This document shows positions 7,458 through 17,157 of a stretch of DNA of 64,000 bases, piece after piece. The position numbers and the translations under genes were made by a program. Under the pieces are notes generated by a model, which had not been told where the DNA came from, made no database searches, and worked only from the letters and a program-made list of their open reading frames with translations. The stretch is from Streptococcus sp. zg-86 (lineage in GTDB: Bacteria > Bacillota > Bacilli > Lactobacillales > Streptococcaceae). The first letter of the stretch is position 1, and each line of letters begins with the position of its first letter. The DNA is taken from NCBI RefSeq assembly GCF_017639855.1, contig NZ_CP072115.1, positions 1,804,501-1,868,500 of the forward strand. Direction: 5' to 3'.

Positions 7458-8042
7458 TTACAACTTGGCAGAATAATAACTTGCTTCTCGTGCTTCCTGT
7501 AAGGGACGGATTGCTTCTTCATCTTTTTTGCCATGAATCCGAACAATTTTTGCCGGCATGCCGACAACCGTCACATCTGCTGGTACATCTGACAGAACCA
7601 CCGCTGCTGCTCCGACCTTGGCATTTTCACCAATTTCAATGGGGCCAATCACTTGAGAATGGGCTGAGATAAGGGCACCTCTGCGCACAGTCGGATGCCG
7701 CTTTCCACAATCTTTTCCAGTCCCTCCAAGAGTCACTCCGTGGTAGAGCATAACACCTGATTCAATCTCAGCTGTTTCCCCAATGACCAATCCTGCCCCA
7801 TGGTCAATAAAGACCCCACTTGCAATTTGCGCGCCTGGATGAATCTCTATCTGCGTCCAAAAACGCCAAAATTGGCTGTGCATCCGTGCCAGCAACTTCA
7901 AATTGTGCCGCCATAGAAAATGCGATACACGGTGGGCAGCAAGAGCTTTGACTCCTGGATAGGTTAGTAGCACTTCTAAAGTCGTACGTGCTGCTGGATC
8001 TTTTTCTTTTACAATCTCAATGGTGTCTTTCCACCAACCCAT
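7458..8042 (-). CDS. cysE: Serine O-acetyltransferase
   Basis: 194 residues. A short helical N-terminus is followed by left-handed beta-helix hexapeptide repeats (IHPGAQIASGVFIDHGAGLVIGETAEI, residues 67-93) and the active-site segment LYHGVTLGGTGK with its catalytic histidine. It makes O-acetylserine from serine and acetyl-CoA, the first step of cysteine synthesis. The sequence is of the short type lacking the long N-terminal domain of enterobacterial CysE. It lies between pnp and cysS on the same strand and probably shares their transcript; a strong hairpin separates it from pnp. Confidence 0.93.
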   Translation of the reverse strand: MGWWKDTIEIVKEKDPAARTTLEVLLTYPGVKALAAHRVSHFLWRHNLKLLARMHSQFWRFWTQIEIHPGAQIASGVFIDHGAGLVIGETAEIESGVMLYHGVTLGGTGKDCGKRHPTVRRGALISAHSQVIGPIEIGENAKVGAAAVVLSDVPADVTVVGMPAKIVRIHGKKDEEAIRPLQEAREASYYSAKL

Positions 8043-8063
8043 TTTTTCTCCTTTATTGTGGAT

Positions 8064-8089
8064 AAGACAAGTTCTTTAGAACTTGTCTT
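8064..8089 (-). other. Intergenic hairpin between pnp and cysE
   Basis: A perfect 12-bp stem, AAGACAAGTTCT/AGAACTTGTCTT, without a following T tract. It is more like an RNA processing or stability hairpin than a terminator and sits just before the cysE ribosome binding site. Confidence 0.5.
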
Positions 8090-8099
8090 ACTCTACTTT

Positions 8100-10310
8100 C
8101 TACTTTTCAACCTTGTGGAACTTGAATTCCCCAAAGTTGCTATTTTCTTTCTTTTCTCTTGGACGACGTGGGCGGTCTGTTTTTTCTCTTGGTTCTTCTT
8201 GCTCAACCTTCTCTGGTCGAGGAAGGAGAACTTTCATGGACGCATCCACGCGGCCTTTTTCGTCAATCTTGATGACTTTGACATCCACTTCATCGCCAAT
8301 TTGAACCAGGTCTTCAACTCTGTTCACACGAGTCCAAGCCATTTCAGATACATGGACAAGGGCATCTGTCTTGTCAAAGAGATTGACAAAGGCACCGAAT
8401 TTTTCAATGCGAACAACCTTAGCACGGTAGACTTCATCAACTTTAGCTTCACGCACCAGGCCTGCGATGATTTCTTTGGCACGGTTAATTGCATCGCGAT
8501 CACTTGAGTAAATGGCAACATTTCCATCCTCATCAATGTCAATCTTAACACCTGTTTCTGCAATAATCTTATCAATTGTTTCGCCACCCTTACCGATAAC
8601 AATCTTGATTTTATCCACATCAATCTTAATGGTATCAATCTTCGGTGCAGTTGGTGCTAAATCTGGACGCACAGCTGGAATAGCTTCTTCAATCACATCC
8701 AAAATTTCAAAACGAGCTTTCTTAGCTTGTGCAAGGGCTTCTTGTAAAATTTCAGCTGTAATTCCTTCAATTTTGATATCCATTTGAAGAGCAGTAATTC
8801 CGTCACGTGTACCAGCCACCTTAAAGTCCATGTCGCCAAAGTGGTCTTCAAGACCTTGGATATCCGTCAAAACAGTATAGTTGGTCCCATCTGAAATCAA
8901 GCCCATGGCAATCCCTGCGACAGGAGCCTTAATGGGCACACCACCAGCCATAAGGGCAAGCGTTCCTGCACAGATAGAGGCTTGTGAAGACGAACCGTTC
9001 GATTCAAGCACTTCTGCCACTAGACGAATGGCATATGGGAATTCTTCAAGACTTGGCAATACTTGCTCAAGAGCACGTTCCCCAAGAGCACCGTGACCAA
9101 TTTCACGACGACCTGGCGCACCGTAACGTCCAGTTTCCCCTACGGAATATTGAGGGAAATTGTAATGGTGTAAGAAACGTTTTTTATACTCAGGGTCCAA
9201 GCCATCCACAATTTGTGTTTCTCCCATCGGTGCCAAGGTCAAGACAGACAAGGCTTGGGTTTGTCCACGAGTGAAGAGACCTGAACCATGCACACGTGGC
9301 AAGAAGTCTACCGCAGCTTCAAGCGGACGAATTTCATCAACACGACGACCATCCGGTCGAACCTTGTCTTCTGTAATCAAACGGCGCACTTCTGCATGTT
9401 CCATTTGTTCTAGAATCTCTGCCACATCTCGCATAATGCGGTCATGTTCTTCATGGTCTGCGTATCTTTCTTCGTAAGCTGCAGTCACTTGCTCTTTTAC
9501 CGCATTGGTAGCAGCTTCACGAGCTAATTTTTCTTCTACTTGAACCGCTTTTTGCAAATCGCTATTGTAGGCTGCGACAATCTCTGCTTGTAATTCTTCA
9601 TCTACATGAAGAAGCTCAACTTCTGCTTTTTCTTTGCCGACTTGGGCTACGATTTCTTCTTGGAAAGCAATCAATTCTTTCACCGCTTCGTGACCCTTGA
9701 GAAGGGCTTCAAGCATAATGTCTTCTGAAAGTTCTTTCGCACCAGACTCGACCATGTTAATAGCATCTTTGGTTCCAGCCACGGTCAATTCAAGTAGGGA
9801 ACGTTCTGCCTGTTCTTGACTTGGGTTGATGACCAACTCCCCATCCACATAGCCGACTTGAACACCAGCGATTGGGCCGTTAAAGGGAATATCTGAAATA
9901 GACAAGGCAAGAGAGCTACCGAACATCGCTGCCATTGGGGCACTTGCATTTTCATCATAAGACAAGACGGTGTTAATGACCTGCACTTCGTTGCGGAAGC
10001 CTTCAGCGAACATGGGACGAATCGGACGGTCAATCAAACGAGCGGTCAAGGTTGCATCCGTTGACGGACGACCCTCACGCTTGTTAAAGCCGCCTGGGAA
10101 TTTCCCAGCCGCATACATTTTTTCCTCATAGTTGACTTGAAGAGGGAAAAAGTCTCCTGTTGCCATTTTTTTCGACATGACAGCCGCAGTCAGCACTGTA
10201 CTTTCTCCGTAGCGGACAACGACGCTACCGTTTGCTTGTTTTGCAACCTGACCGACCTCAACAACGAGCGGACGGCCTGCAAAGGTCATTTCAAATGTTT
10301 GTTTAACCAT
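8100..10310 (-). CDS. pnp: Polyribonucleotide nucleotidyltransferase (PNPase)
   Basis: 736 residues, normal length. Two RNase PH domains flank a helical linker (about 1-220 and 310-540), then a KH domain with VIGKGGETIDKI and an S1 RNA-binding domain (GAFVNLFDKTDALVHVSEMAW), ending in a charged tail. The enzyme degrades RNA 3' to 5' with phosphate. It follows rpsO, the classic rpsO-pnp order, but about 530 bases separate them here, including a terminator and an inserted repeat element. Confidence 0.97.
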   Translation of the reverse strand: MVKQTFEMTFAGRPLVVEVGQVAKQANGSVVVRYGESTVLTAAVMSKKMATGDFFPLQVNYEEKMYAAGKFPGGFNKREGRPSTDATLTARLIDRPIRPMFAEGFRNEVQVINTVLSYDENASAPMAAMFGSSLALSISDIPFNGPIAGVQVGYVDGELVINPSQEQAERSLLELTVAGTKDAINMVESGAKELSEDIMLEALLKGHEAVKELIAFQEEIVAQVGKEKAEVELLHVDEELQAEIVAAYNSDLQKAVQVEEKLAREAATNAVKEQVTAAYEERYADHEEHDRIMRDVAEILEQMEHAEVRRLITEDKVRPDGRRVDEIRPLEAAVDFLPRVHGSGLFTRGQTQALSVLTLAPMGETQIVDGLDPEYKKRFLHHYNFPQYSVGETGRYGAPGRREIGHGALGERALEQVLPSLEEFPYAIRLVAEVLESNGSSSQASICAGTLALMAGGVPIKAPVAGIAMGLISDGTNYTVLTDIQGLEDHFGDMDFKVAGTRDGITALQMDIKIEGITAEILQEALAQAKKARFEILDVIEEAIPAVRPDLAPTAPKIDTIKIDVDKIKIVIGKGGETIDKIIAETGVKIDIDEDGNVAIYSSDRDAINRAKEIIAGLVREAKVDEVYRAKVVRIEKFGAFVNLFDKTDALVHVSEMAWTRVNRVEDLVQIGDEVDVKVIKIDEKGRVDASMKVLLPRPEKVEQEEPREKTDRPRRPREKKENSNFGEFKFHKVEK

Positions 10311-10535
10311 TTGGTATCTCCTGATTATCTAATTATTCCAATTTTCTTTAGAACACCAACTGTCGGCAAAACATACCCGTTCTTCATTCCAAAGAGGATG
10401 ACGTGTTTTCTACAAAGGTCAACCCAGGAAGCTCCCAGACTCAACTTTGCACAAAACCACGTATCTTGTTTATTTTATCATATTTTAGCCGAAAAACAAA
10501 CGAAGGAAAAGCGAATTTCTACGGAATACATGCTA

Positions 10536-10696
10536 AGAACCTGTATTCACAGCTCAGCAACTCTATTCAGGGATCATTTTTCGCTATTCATCATTGCTTT
10601 TTTTCGAAATACAGTCAGTATTCCTTCAAAAAAACGCCTAGATTATCGTAAAATAAGCGACCGATTAGAATTACTTTGCTTATGAATACAGATTCT
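10536..10696. repeat. 161-bp mini-element, copy 2 (rpsO-pnp intergenic)
   Basis: Ends AGAACCTGTATTCA (10536-10549) and TGAATACAGATTCT (10683-10696), 13 of 14 inverted match. Its left 45 bases match the reverse complement of the copy at 4205-4260, including a CAGCAACT block, and its right end carries the same GCTTATGAATACAG block. No coding capacity. The rest of 10311-10799 has no supported gene. Confidence 0.7.
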
Positions 10697-10795
10697 AAAA
10701 GTCGTGAAAAATTCAGTAGGACATTTTATTAAGAACCTTTTTTCCTTATTTTATACTCAAGTATTATAAATTTACTAGACTATACTTGAGAGAAA

Positions 10796-10828
10796 TACAG
10801 AAAAAGCCCTCCCTGACTGGGAGAGCTT
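10796..10828 (-). terminator. Terminator after rpsO
   Basis: Stem AGCTCTCCC/GGGAGGGCT on the minus strand (one G-T pair) followed by TTTTT. Confidence 0.85.
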
Positions 10829-10840
10829 GCTTTCATCAAA

Positions 10841-11110
10841 TTAACGACGAAGACCTAATGAATGAATCAATTCGCGGTAACGGTTAACGTCTGTCTTACG
10901 CAAGTAAGCCAACAAGTTACGACGGCGACCGATTTTTTTCATCAATCCACGGTAAGTTGCGTGGTCTTTTTTGTGTTGTTTGATGTGGTCGTTCAAGTGG
11001 TTGATTTCCCAAGTAAGCACTGCTACTTGTACTTCAACTGAACCAGTATCACCTTCATGACGAGCATATTGCGCCATGATTTCATTTTTTTTCTCTTTTG
11101 AGATTGCCAT
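10841..11110 (-). CDS. rpsO: 30S ribosomal protein S15
   Basis: 89 residues starting MAISKEKKNEIMAQYARHEGDTGSVEVQ, standard S15 length, with the conserved NHLNDHIKQHKKDH and RRRNLLAYL segments that contact 16S rRNA. The open frame extends upstream to 11170, but AAAGGAG before 11110 and family length fix the start. Preceded by a strong promoter and a structured leader. Confidence 0.97.
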   Translation of the reverse strand: MAISKEKKNEIMAQYARHEGDTGSVEVQVAVLTWEINHLNDHIKQHKKDHATYRGLMKKIGRRRNLLAYLRKTDVNRYRELIHSLGLRR

Positions 11111-11200
11111 GAGTATTTTCTCCTTTGTTTTGAGCCACATCCGAGTAACAGGTTGGCAACCCGTGACCAAGAAAGGCTAATTCTTGTCCTTAGGACCTCA
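11111..11200 (-). promoter_or_regulatory. Structured rpsO leader, possible S15 autoregulatory site
   Basis: The leader can form a long hairpin, GTCACGGGTT-GCC-AACCTGTTAC, inside an outer GCC/GGC closure. S15 is known to repress its own mRNA in several bacteria by binding leader structures; assignment here is inference from structure and position. Confidence 0.4.
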
Positions 11201-11202
11201 TT

Positions 11203-11231
11203 ATTCTATCAATCTTTTCTGTCTTTGTCAA
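11203..11231 (-). promoter_or_regulatory. rpsO promoter
   Basis: On the minus strand TTGACA (11226-11231), a 17-base spacer, then TAGAAT (11203-11208): near-consensus sigma-A promoter, starting immediately after the stop of the permease gene. Confidence 0.8.
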
Positions 11232-12506
11232 CTATTTCTGCGCTTCACGTGGCAAAATCAAGTTGAGGATGATTCCCACAATCGCACTCAATGCTGTTCC
11301 TGAAAGGGTGATTGCTCCGATATTTAAGACAGCACCACCAAGTCCCAAGACGAGCATTGAACTTGCGATGATGAGGTTGCGAACTTGTCCAAAATCGACT
11401 CGGCTTTCAATCAAGACTTTCAAGCCGTTACTTGCAATAACACCGTAGAGTAGGATAGACATCCCACCTAGAACTGCACTTGGAATGGTCGAGATTAGCG
11501 CCGTGAATTTCCCAAGAAAACTAAAGGCAATGGCGATGAGGGCGGCGTTGCGAATCACCGATACAGAAGCGATACGCGTCATGCCGATAACTCCTGTATT
11601 TTCTCCGTAGGTCGTATTGGCAGGACCTCCGATAAAGGCAGATACCGCAGTCGCTACCCCGTCTCCAATCAAGGTCCGACTAAGCCCTGGATTTTTCAAA
11701 AATGGACGACCACAAATCTGACTTAAAACCGTATGGTCACCAATATGCTCTGCTACCGTCACCACTGCAATCGGTAAAATCGCAAGCATTTCTGGGCCGA
11801 AGTAGAGTTTATATTGCTCAAAGACTCCTGTCTTAAAGGGCAAGTAGAAACGTGGCAATTCAAGCCAAGGAGCTTCAAGAACAGGTGTAAAGTCAACCAA
11901 GCCAAGCGCCAAGGCCACTACGTACCCTCCGATAATCGCAATCAGAAATGGCACAATCTTCATAAAGCCTTTTCCTTTAGTATTAACAAAAGCTGCAATC
12001 AAGAAGGTCGCAATGGATGCCAGAACCTTGCGCCAGTCACCGTCTGCGACAAATCCTGCATTGGTAACCGCAGAGTTTGCTAAACCAAGACCGATGACGA
12101 TAATCATTGGACCGATCACAATCGGTGGCAAAAGACTATCAATCCACTTGGTTCCAATAACCTTGACCAAAGCTGCAATCAATACATAGATCAACCCGAC
12201 AAAGAGAACTCCTGTCTGAGCAGCAGACACATCCCCATTTAATTCCTTAATCGCAAGTGCCATCGCAGAAATGTAGGCAAAGGATGAGCCAAGATAGACA
12301 GGTACCTTGCATTGAGTAGCCAACTGATAAATCAAGGTTCCCACACCAGAGGCAAAGAGAGCCACAGACACCGGCATCCCCAAAATCAAAGGCACCAAAA
12401 TGGTTGCACCAAACATGGCAAATACATGTTGGAAACTCAGTAAAATACCTTGCCCAAACGACGGCTTTTCATCCACATCAAGCAATAAACGAACAGAATC
12501 TTTCAT
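11232..12506 (-). CDS. Uracil permease (NCS2 family)
   Basis: 424 residues from MKDSVRLLLDVDEKPSFGQG. About 14 hydrophobic segments and NCS2 motifs: AEHIGDHTVLSQICGRPF, with the substrate-binding glutamate in AEH, and GGPANTTYGENTGVI. The frame is open to 12539 but GGAGG 5 bases before 12506 fixes the start. The leader has a PyrR-type attenuator, which supports uracil as substrate; pyrP or uraA would both be acceptable symbols. Confidence 0.9.
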   Translation of the reverse strand: MKDSVRLLLDVDEKPSFGQGILLSFQHVFAMFGATILVPLILGMPVSVALFASGVGTLIYQLATQCKVPVYLGSSFAYISAMALAIKELNGDVSAAQTGVLFVGLIYVLIAALVKVIGTKWIDSLLPPIVIGPMIIVIGLGLANSAVTNAGFVADGDWRKVLASIATFLIAAFVNTKGKGFMKIVPFLIAIIGGYVVALALGLVDFTPVLEAPWLELPRFYLPFKTGVFEQYKLYFGPEMLAILPIAVVTVAEHIGDHTVLSQICGRPFLKNPGLSRTLIGDGVATAVSAFIGGPANTTYGENTGVIGMTRIASVSVIRNAALIAIAFSFLGKFTALISTIPSAVLGGMSILLYGVIASNGLKVLIESRVDFGQVRNLIIASSMLVLGLGGAVLNIGAITLSGTALSAIVGIILNLILPREAQK

Positions 12507-12521
12507 AATCCTCCTTCTGGG

Positions 12522-12625
12522 CACACAAAAAAGGCCCACTAACTCATCTAATAGTCATAGGCCTTTGGGAAATCCGTATGTGTCTTTCTCACCTCACAGG
12601 ATGAGTTTAAAAACCTATGCTTGTA
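12522..12625 (-). promoter_or_regulatory. PyrR-type transcription attenuator of the uracil permease
   Basis: On the minus strand the leader contains AACTCATC (complement of 12600-12607), directly followed by the PyrR-binding-like TCCTGTGAGG, and then the exact complement GATGAGTT (12541-12548), forming an antiterminator. The alternative hairpin AAGGCC.../GGGCCTT (12531-12566) ends in TTTTTT. This is the canonical pyr attenuator: PyrR with UMP favours termination. Confidence 0.85.
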
Positions 12626-12806
12626 TCAGTTTACCACAAAATGATTGATTTGGCTAGTTTTCATCTCAGATTAACGTTTTTATTTCTATGATAGAAATAC
12701 ATTTCTAACATTGCAAAAGACCTTAAAACCATGTTTCGCAACCCATTGATTTTAAGATCTTTTAGTTCTTTTTTCGCCTCACCAGAGTCATTACGTAATC
12801 TAAAAA

Positions 12807-15800
12807 TTAACGTGCATAACGGCGTCCGCGAGGTTTCCATTTCATCAAGAATAAACTAGATAACAACATCAAAGTTAAGCCTGTTCCGATAAAGAAAGAC
12901 ATACCAATCCCTCCTGTATGTGGAAATTCTCCAGGCTTAAAGTTCTTCACTCGAACTTCTATAACATCTGTTCCTTCTTCTTTTGTCAATCGAACAATAT
13001 CCTTATAAGCTTTCTGAACAGAAAATTCTCCTGTTTCAGAAATAGTAAACTCAATTGGCTCTGGCAGAGGCATATACCCACTTGGAGCATTATCTTCATG
13101 GATATAATAGACTCCAGGCTCAAATTTTTGACCTTTATTATCAAATAAGCCTTCTCCACCACCATTTTGTCTTAGGTTCCCTTGCTGACCATTGTAAACT
13201 GGACCTTTTGGATCTTTCGTCTGGCGAATGGCAAAGCGTGTCGTAGAATCTTTGATTTTTTCATCTCTCTCATCTACTTTCACGATTTTTAGATTATATT
13301 TTGGAACAGGTTTATCTTTAGCGACTATTTTTAAATGTCCCTCTAATGAAGACTCTGTGGAAAGTAAGTCATCTGGATTCGTTACTGTTATCGTTCCATC
13401 TTGCGCTACTTTAATCTCATATACAGTCTCATTCAATAAGTAACCTGCTGGGGCTATCTTTTCTTTTAACTTATATATTTTACCAAGCTCTAGTCCCTCG
13501 AAAACTAACAGCCCATCTTCACCTGTTGTTTGAGTCGCGATTTCTGTTCTGCCATTTCTTTCATATAAAGTATAGGCAGCTCCGCTTAATACTTGATTAT
13601 TATCTGCTTCAGAAACTTTTTTAAGTGTGAGCTTGCGCCTTTCATTTTTGACTCTAAGTTCAATAATATCAGAATTGCCATCCCTTTGAATTGTCACCAT
13701 ATCCTGATACTCTTTTTGAACGGTCACTTCGCCTCTTTCTGAAATCGTTAGCTCAATTGGCTCTTTTAATTTGACATAACCAACTGGAGCAATTTCTTCG
13801 ACGATGTAGTAGGTTCCTGCCTCAAACTTATTTTTCTTATTATCAAATAAGAATTCTCCACCATCATTTTGTCCTAATCTCGCTTCCTGACCATTATAAA
13901 CAGGTGCATCTGAATCCTTACTCTTTTTGATGCTAAAACGAGTTTTAGAATCGGGAATCTTCTCACCTTGCTCGTTAACTTTGATAATTTTCAATCGATG
14001 TTTTTGAACGACAGGCTCAAGCGCCACCCCAACTTTTTCCGGTTCAACTGCAAACAGACCATTCGTTGTCACAGAGAAAGAATTCCAAGCTGCACGTTCT
14101 TTTTCATTAATAGAAGGATCCGTAACACTTGCATCTGGATTTTCTGGTGCTTTCATCTTGAAATCCATGTGGATACCTTGACCTGGGATCCAAGCAACTC
14201 CGTCGTTCAGCTCAACTTTAAAGGCTGTTACTGCCGACCAATCGGTAATCGCATCACCTGTTTGCCAGTTTGGTTCCTCAGCATTAACCGCGTCTGGTTG
14301 GCTCGCACCTTCTGGATAGTCAACCTTGGCATATAAATCCCCGCGACTTGGTGTTGCTACCGTCGTGTAGTAAACCGTCACCTTATCCTGCCATTCAGCA
14401 GGCACAGTAATTGGACCTGTCAAACTAGGACGGAACTTGGAACCTCGCTGTCTTGTATTTGTCACAGCTGTATCATTGATATTTGGTAAGACATCCATGA
14501 AGCCCATGCGGCGAATCACATCACCTGTTGTATTGGTAATATTTAAACGATAGTCAATCATACCACCAACACGTGTATGACCAAAAGTAGAGTAATCCTT
14601 ATCAAGCTCACCTTTGACTAATTTTTTAATCTGTAAATCACGACTATCTGCCAATTTATAATTCGCTTTGGCAATCGCTAGTTTTTCAGAAGTATTGCCA
14701 TCACCATCAATATCCATCGTATCGATAATCGGATCCAAGGCTCCTGTTGGAACTGAAAAATCTGGATTCCCCACATTTCCATACCCTTCAATTGTAAAAT
14801 TTGGATCAACAGTACTCGCAACATTCGCATTGATTTCAACTTCAATACGATCATTTACTTGGAGCTTAGCATTTGAATCCTTCCAAGTGAAGATGAGAGT
14901 CTCTCCTCCTTGGGCATTTTTTCCTGTTGCAAATTGAGCGTTCGTTCCATCTATGTTGATGACTTTCTTTTCCTTACCACCTTTTTGATAAAGAGTAACT
15001 TTCCAATTAGGATTGCTTCTATCTAATGTGACTCCTGGTGGTAAAGACGCCGTCATAGAAATTGGGCCTGTTGCTTCTACCAAGGATGGATGACGATTGG
15101 TCAAGGTCAATGATAGACGATTTTTTCCTTTCTCACTGACACTTCCATCAGCTTGAGGAATTCCAGCTGTCACCACATTCCCATCCGCCGTTTTCAAGCC
15201 AACAGCTACATCAATGATGGGATTTGGTTGGGTAGTCGCATATACATTTGCTGTTCTTGCTCCAAATGTAGAAGTGGTATCCCCTGTTCCACCTGCGGCA
15301 TCACGTGTAAAGTAACCACCTACTCCAGTATATCGATTATTTCCTGTTCGTAAATAAAGGGAAGCACCTTCTGTATCAAAGGTTGCCCAGCTTTCATTTT
15401 TGACTACTCTATTTGTACCAGGTTTGATTGTATATTTATCTGCGACATTCGTCCAAAATTCTCTCGGAAGTCTTGGACGACTACCATTATTTTGAAACAG
15501 CACATCATACTGAGAAACACGTTCCCCAGGGTTCAATTTCAAATCATCACGATTTAGCACTACTACTCCACCTTGGTCATAATCAGGTGCTGTAAATGAA
15601 TTAAGGACATCCTTACTTTGAAGTTTCTTCCAATCCACATCTACATTTTGCGTGCGAAGGACGTTACCATTTAAATCTGTCACGGTCATGCGAACAACCG
15701 TTTTAGGCAGAGAAGCCATTGGACGAGATGGTTGGTCTATATACATCATTCGAACTGGTTCGTAAATATAGATTTCTTGCAGAATTAAAGCGTCATCAAC

Positions 15801-17141
15801 CTTGCGGTACATATCAATCCATTCATAGTCAATAAAGACTCTTCTCGGCAATTCAAACCCTATATTATTATCAGGATATTTAGTAAAAATAGGATTACCA
15901 AAAAAATCTTGATCCGTTTTAATATAATAATCTGATGGTTTGCGACCATTAATACGGTCATCGGTACTTCTATATCCTGGCCGCCAAATCATCTTGAACG
16001 AAAGAGTCGCTGTATCAGGAACAGTCGGATTAGGATTATAGCCACTAATCCTTCCATTACTGATCGTAGTTCCTGCAAGACGTCCAGAAGCATCTAAAGG
16101 GCCAAGATTGGTCCCTACCAACACGGTTCCATTTGGAGAAACTGCTGAGGGATTATCTGGCTTTCCTGATGACACTTGGGCTTCATTAGACTCTGTGCGA
16201 ATCGTTTGATCTGAAATATTTGTAAAGCTAGCAGACAGTTTATTTTTCAAACTGGTTAATTGACCATTAAAATCATTGACCCTTGTCCGAACTTCAACCT
16301 CTCTTTCAAAAATATTCGTCCGATTTGAGTCGTTTTGTGCTGCAAGCTGCTCCATTAGTGACGGTGCATTAAATCTCAACGATACCGTTGAACCATTACG
16401 ATTAATCGTTGCCCCATTAGCATTTGCACTTATATACGTTTGTCCACCTTGAATAATATCTGAGACAACGATCTGACTTCCTTCTTTAATGAAAGCTTGA
16501 CCAAATTCACTTTTTGGAACTTCTACTTTTCCTTTCCAAACAACCGTATCTCCCACTTTTGGGGTATAGTTGGACTCATTCTCATGTCCGACGGTATAGG
16601 CATAGGTTTTAGATAAAGCTACCTGCGTATCCGAAGTCACAGTTACCTGAGCTGGTTTTCGCGTAATTTCACGAGCACCTTGGGTAAAAATCGCTTCTGT
16701 CTTTAGGGCAGTCCCATTTGGAATAGTTCCGTTTTGCGTGTTCACCCGCAAGGTCACATTATAAGCCTGACCAGTGGTCAGATTATCAAAGGTATATTTC
16801 AGACTGTTCGTTGTTTCATCATATACCGGTACTTGATCAGCTAGCTTTAAGTCTTCCAAATCAGAAGCAAGACTTGTCTTCCCATTTTCATTACTTGGCA
16901 ATTTAATTTCAAGACCAATGGGCTCATTACTTGTTTCATCAATACCACTAGCATAGAAATCAAGACGGTAAATCGCTGTTTCTCCCGAACGAATCGTTTG
17001 ATTATTATTTAGGGAAGTATAAAAAGCATCCACTTTCTTTCCTGTGATATCATCCACTGCCTTTACCAAGTTATATGGAATAATGGACAATAGTAATATA
17101 AAAATTGTACTAATGATTAATATTTTTTTCCTATAGAACAT
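12807..17141 (-). CDS. Large cell-wall anchored pilus tip adhesin
   Basis: 1444 residues. Signal peptide at 1-27 (basic start, long hydrophobic core, NLVKA then VDD). The N-terminal ~1040 residues form a large region of beta-rich, DUF11-like adhesin modules that I cannot assign to a named binding domain; I see no von Willebrand A domain. Then come three SpaA/CnaB modules: about 1048-1165, 1167-1270 and 1283-1400. Modules 1 and 3 are clear duplicates (KI(I/V)KV, TRF(S/A)I, PVYNGQ, LFDNK) and each keeps a Lys near the start, a Glu in the E-x-x-AP-x-GY segment and a final VKN Asn, as needed for isopeptide bonds. It ends with FPHTG (about 1404), a hydrophobic segment and a basic tail. Last gene of the pilus operon. 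Confidence 0.88.
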   Translation of the reverse strand: MFYRKKILIISTIFILLLSIIPYNLVKAVDDITGKKVDAFYTSLNNNQTIRSGETAIYRLDFYASGIDETSNEPIGLEIKLPSNENGKTSLASDLEDLKLADQVPVYDETTNSLKYTFDNLTTGQAYNVTLRVNTQNGTIPNGTALKTEAIFTQGAREITRKPAQVTVTSDTQVALSKTYAYTVGHENESNYTPKVGDTVVWKGKVEVPKSEFGQAFIKEGSQIVVSDIIQGGQTYISANANGATINRNGSTVSLRFNAPSLMEQLAAQNDSNRTNIFEREVEVRTRVNDFNGQLTSLKNKLSASFTNISDQTIRTESNEAQVSSGKPDNPSAVSPNGTVLVGTNLGPLDASGRLAGTTISNGRISGYNPNPTVPDTATLSFKMIWRPGYRSTDDRINGRKPSDYYIKTDQDFFGNPIFTKYPDNNIGFELPRRVFIDYEWIDMYRKVDDALILQEIYIYEPVRMMYIDQPSRPMASLPKTVVRMTVTDLNGNVLRTQNVDVDWKKLQSKDVLNSFTAPDYDQGGVVVLNRDDLKLNPGERVSQYDVLFQNNGSRPRLPREFWTNVADKYTIKPGTNRVVKNESWATFDTEGASLYLRTGNNRYTGVGGYFTRDAAGGTGDTTSTFGARTANVYATTQPNPIIDVAVGLKTADGNVVTAGIPQADGSVSEKGKNRLSLTLTNRHPSLVEATGPISMTASLPPGVTLDRSNPNWKVTLYQKGGKEKKVINIDGTNAQFATGKNAQGGETLIFTWKDSNAKLQVNDRIEVEINANVASTVDPNFTIEGYGNVGNPDFSVPTGALDPIIDTMDIDGDGNTSEKLAIAKANYKLADSRDLQIKKLVKGELDKDYSTFGHTRVGGMIDYRLNITNTTGDVIRRMGFMDVLPNINDTAVTNTRQRGSKFRPSLTGPITVPAEWQDKVTVYYTTVATPSRGDLYAKVDYPEGASQPDAVNAEEPNWQTGDAITDWSAVTAFKVELNDGVAWIPGQGIHMDFKMKAPENPDASVTDPSINEKERAAWNSFSVTTNGLFAVEPEKVGVALEPVVQKHRLKIIKVNEQGEKIPDSKTRFSIKKSKDSDAPVYNGQEARLGQNDGGEFLFDNKKNKFEAGTYYIVEEIAPVGYVKLKEPIELTISERGEVTVQKEYQDMVTIQRDGNSDIIELRVKNERRKLTLKKVSEADNNQVLSGAAYTLYERNGRTEIATQTTGEDGLLVFEGLELGKIYKLKEKIAPAGYLLNETVYEIKVAQDGTITVTNPDDLLSTESSLEGHLKIVAKDKPVPKYNLKIVKVDERDEKIKDSTTRFAIRQTKDPKGPVYNGQQGNLRQNGGGEGLFDNKGQKFEPGVYYIHEDNAPSGYMPLPEPIEFTISETGEFSVQKAYKDIVRLTKEEGTDVIEVRVKNFKPGEFPHTGGIGMSFFIGTGLTLMLLSSLFLMKWKPRGRRYAR

Positions 17142-17157
17142 TCATATCTCCCTCTAT

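Noticed and set aside
8083..9477. Several plus-strand frames of 60-100 codons within pnp
   Set aside because: They are antisense shadows of a highly conserved gene, without start signals.
10137..10685. 182-codon plus-strand frame
   Set aside because: It runs antisense through the start of pnp and across the mini-element, has no ribosome binding site and reads as low-complexity, unrelated residues.
12715..12763. Terminator of the pilus operon
   Set aside because: A long stem (AAAAGACCTTAAAAC with its complement) exists but no T run follows on the minus strand, so it is not listed as a confident terminator.
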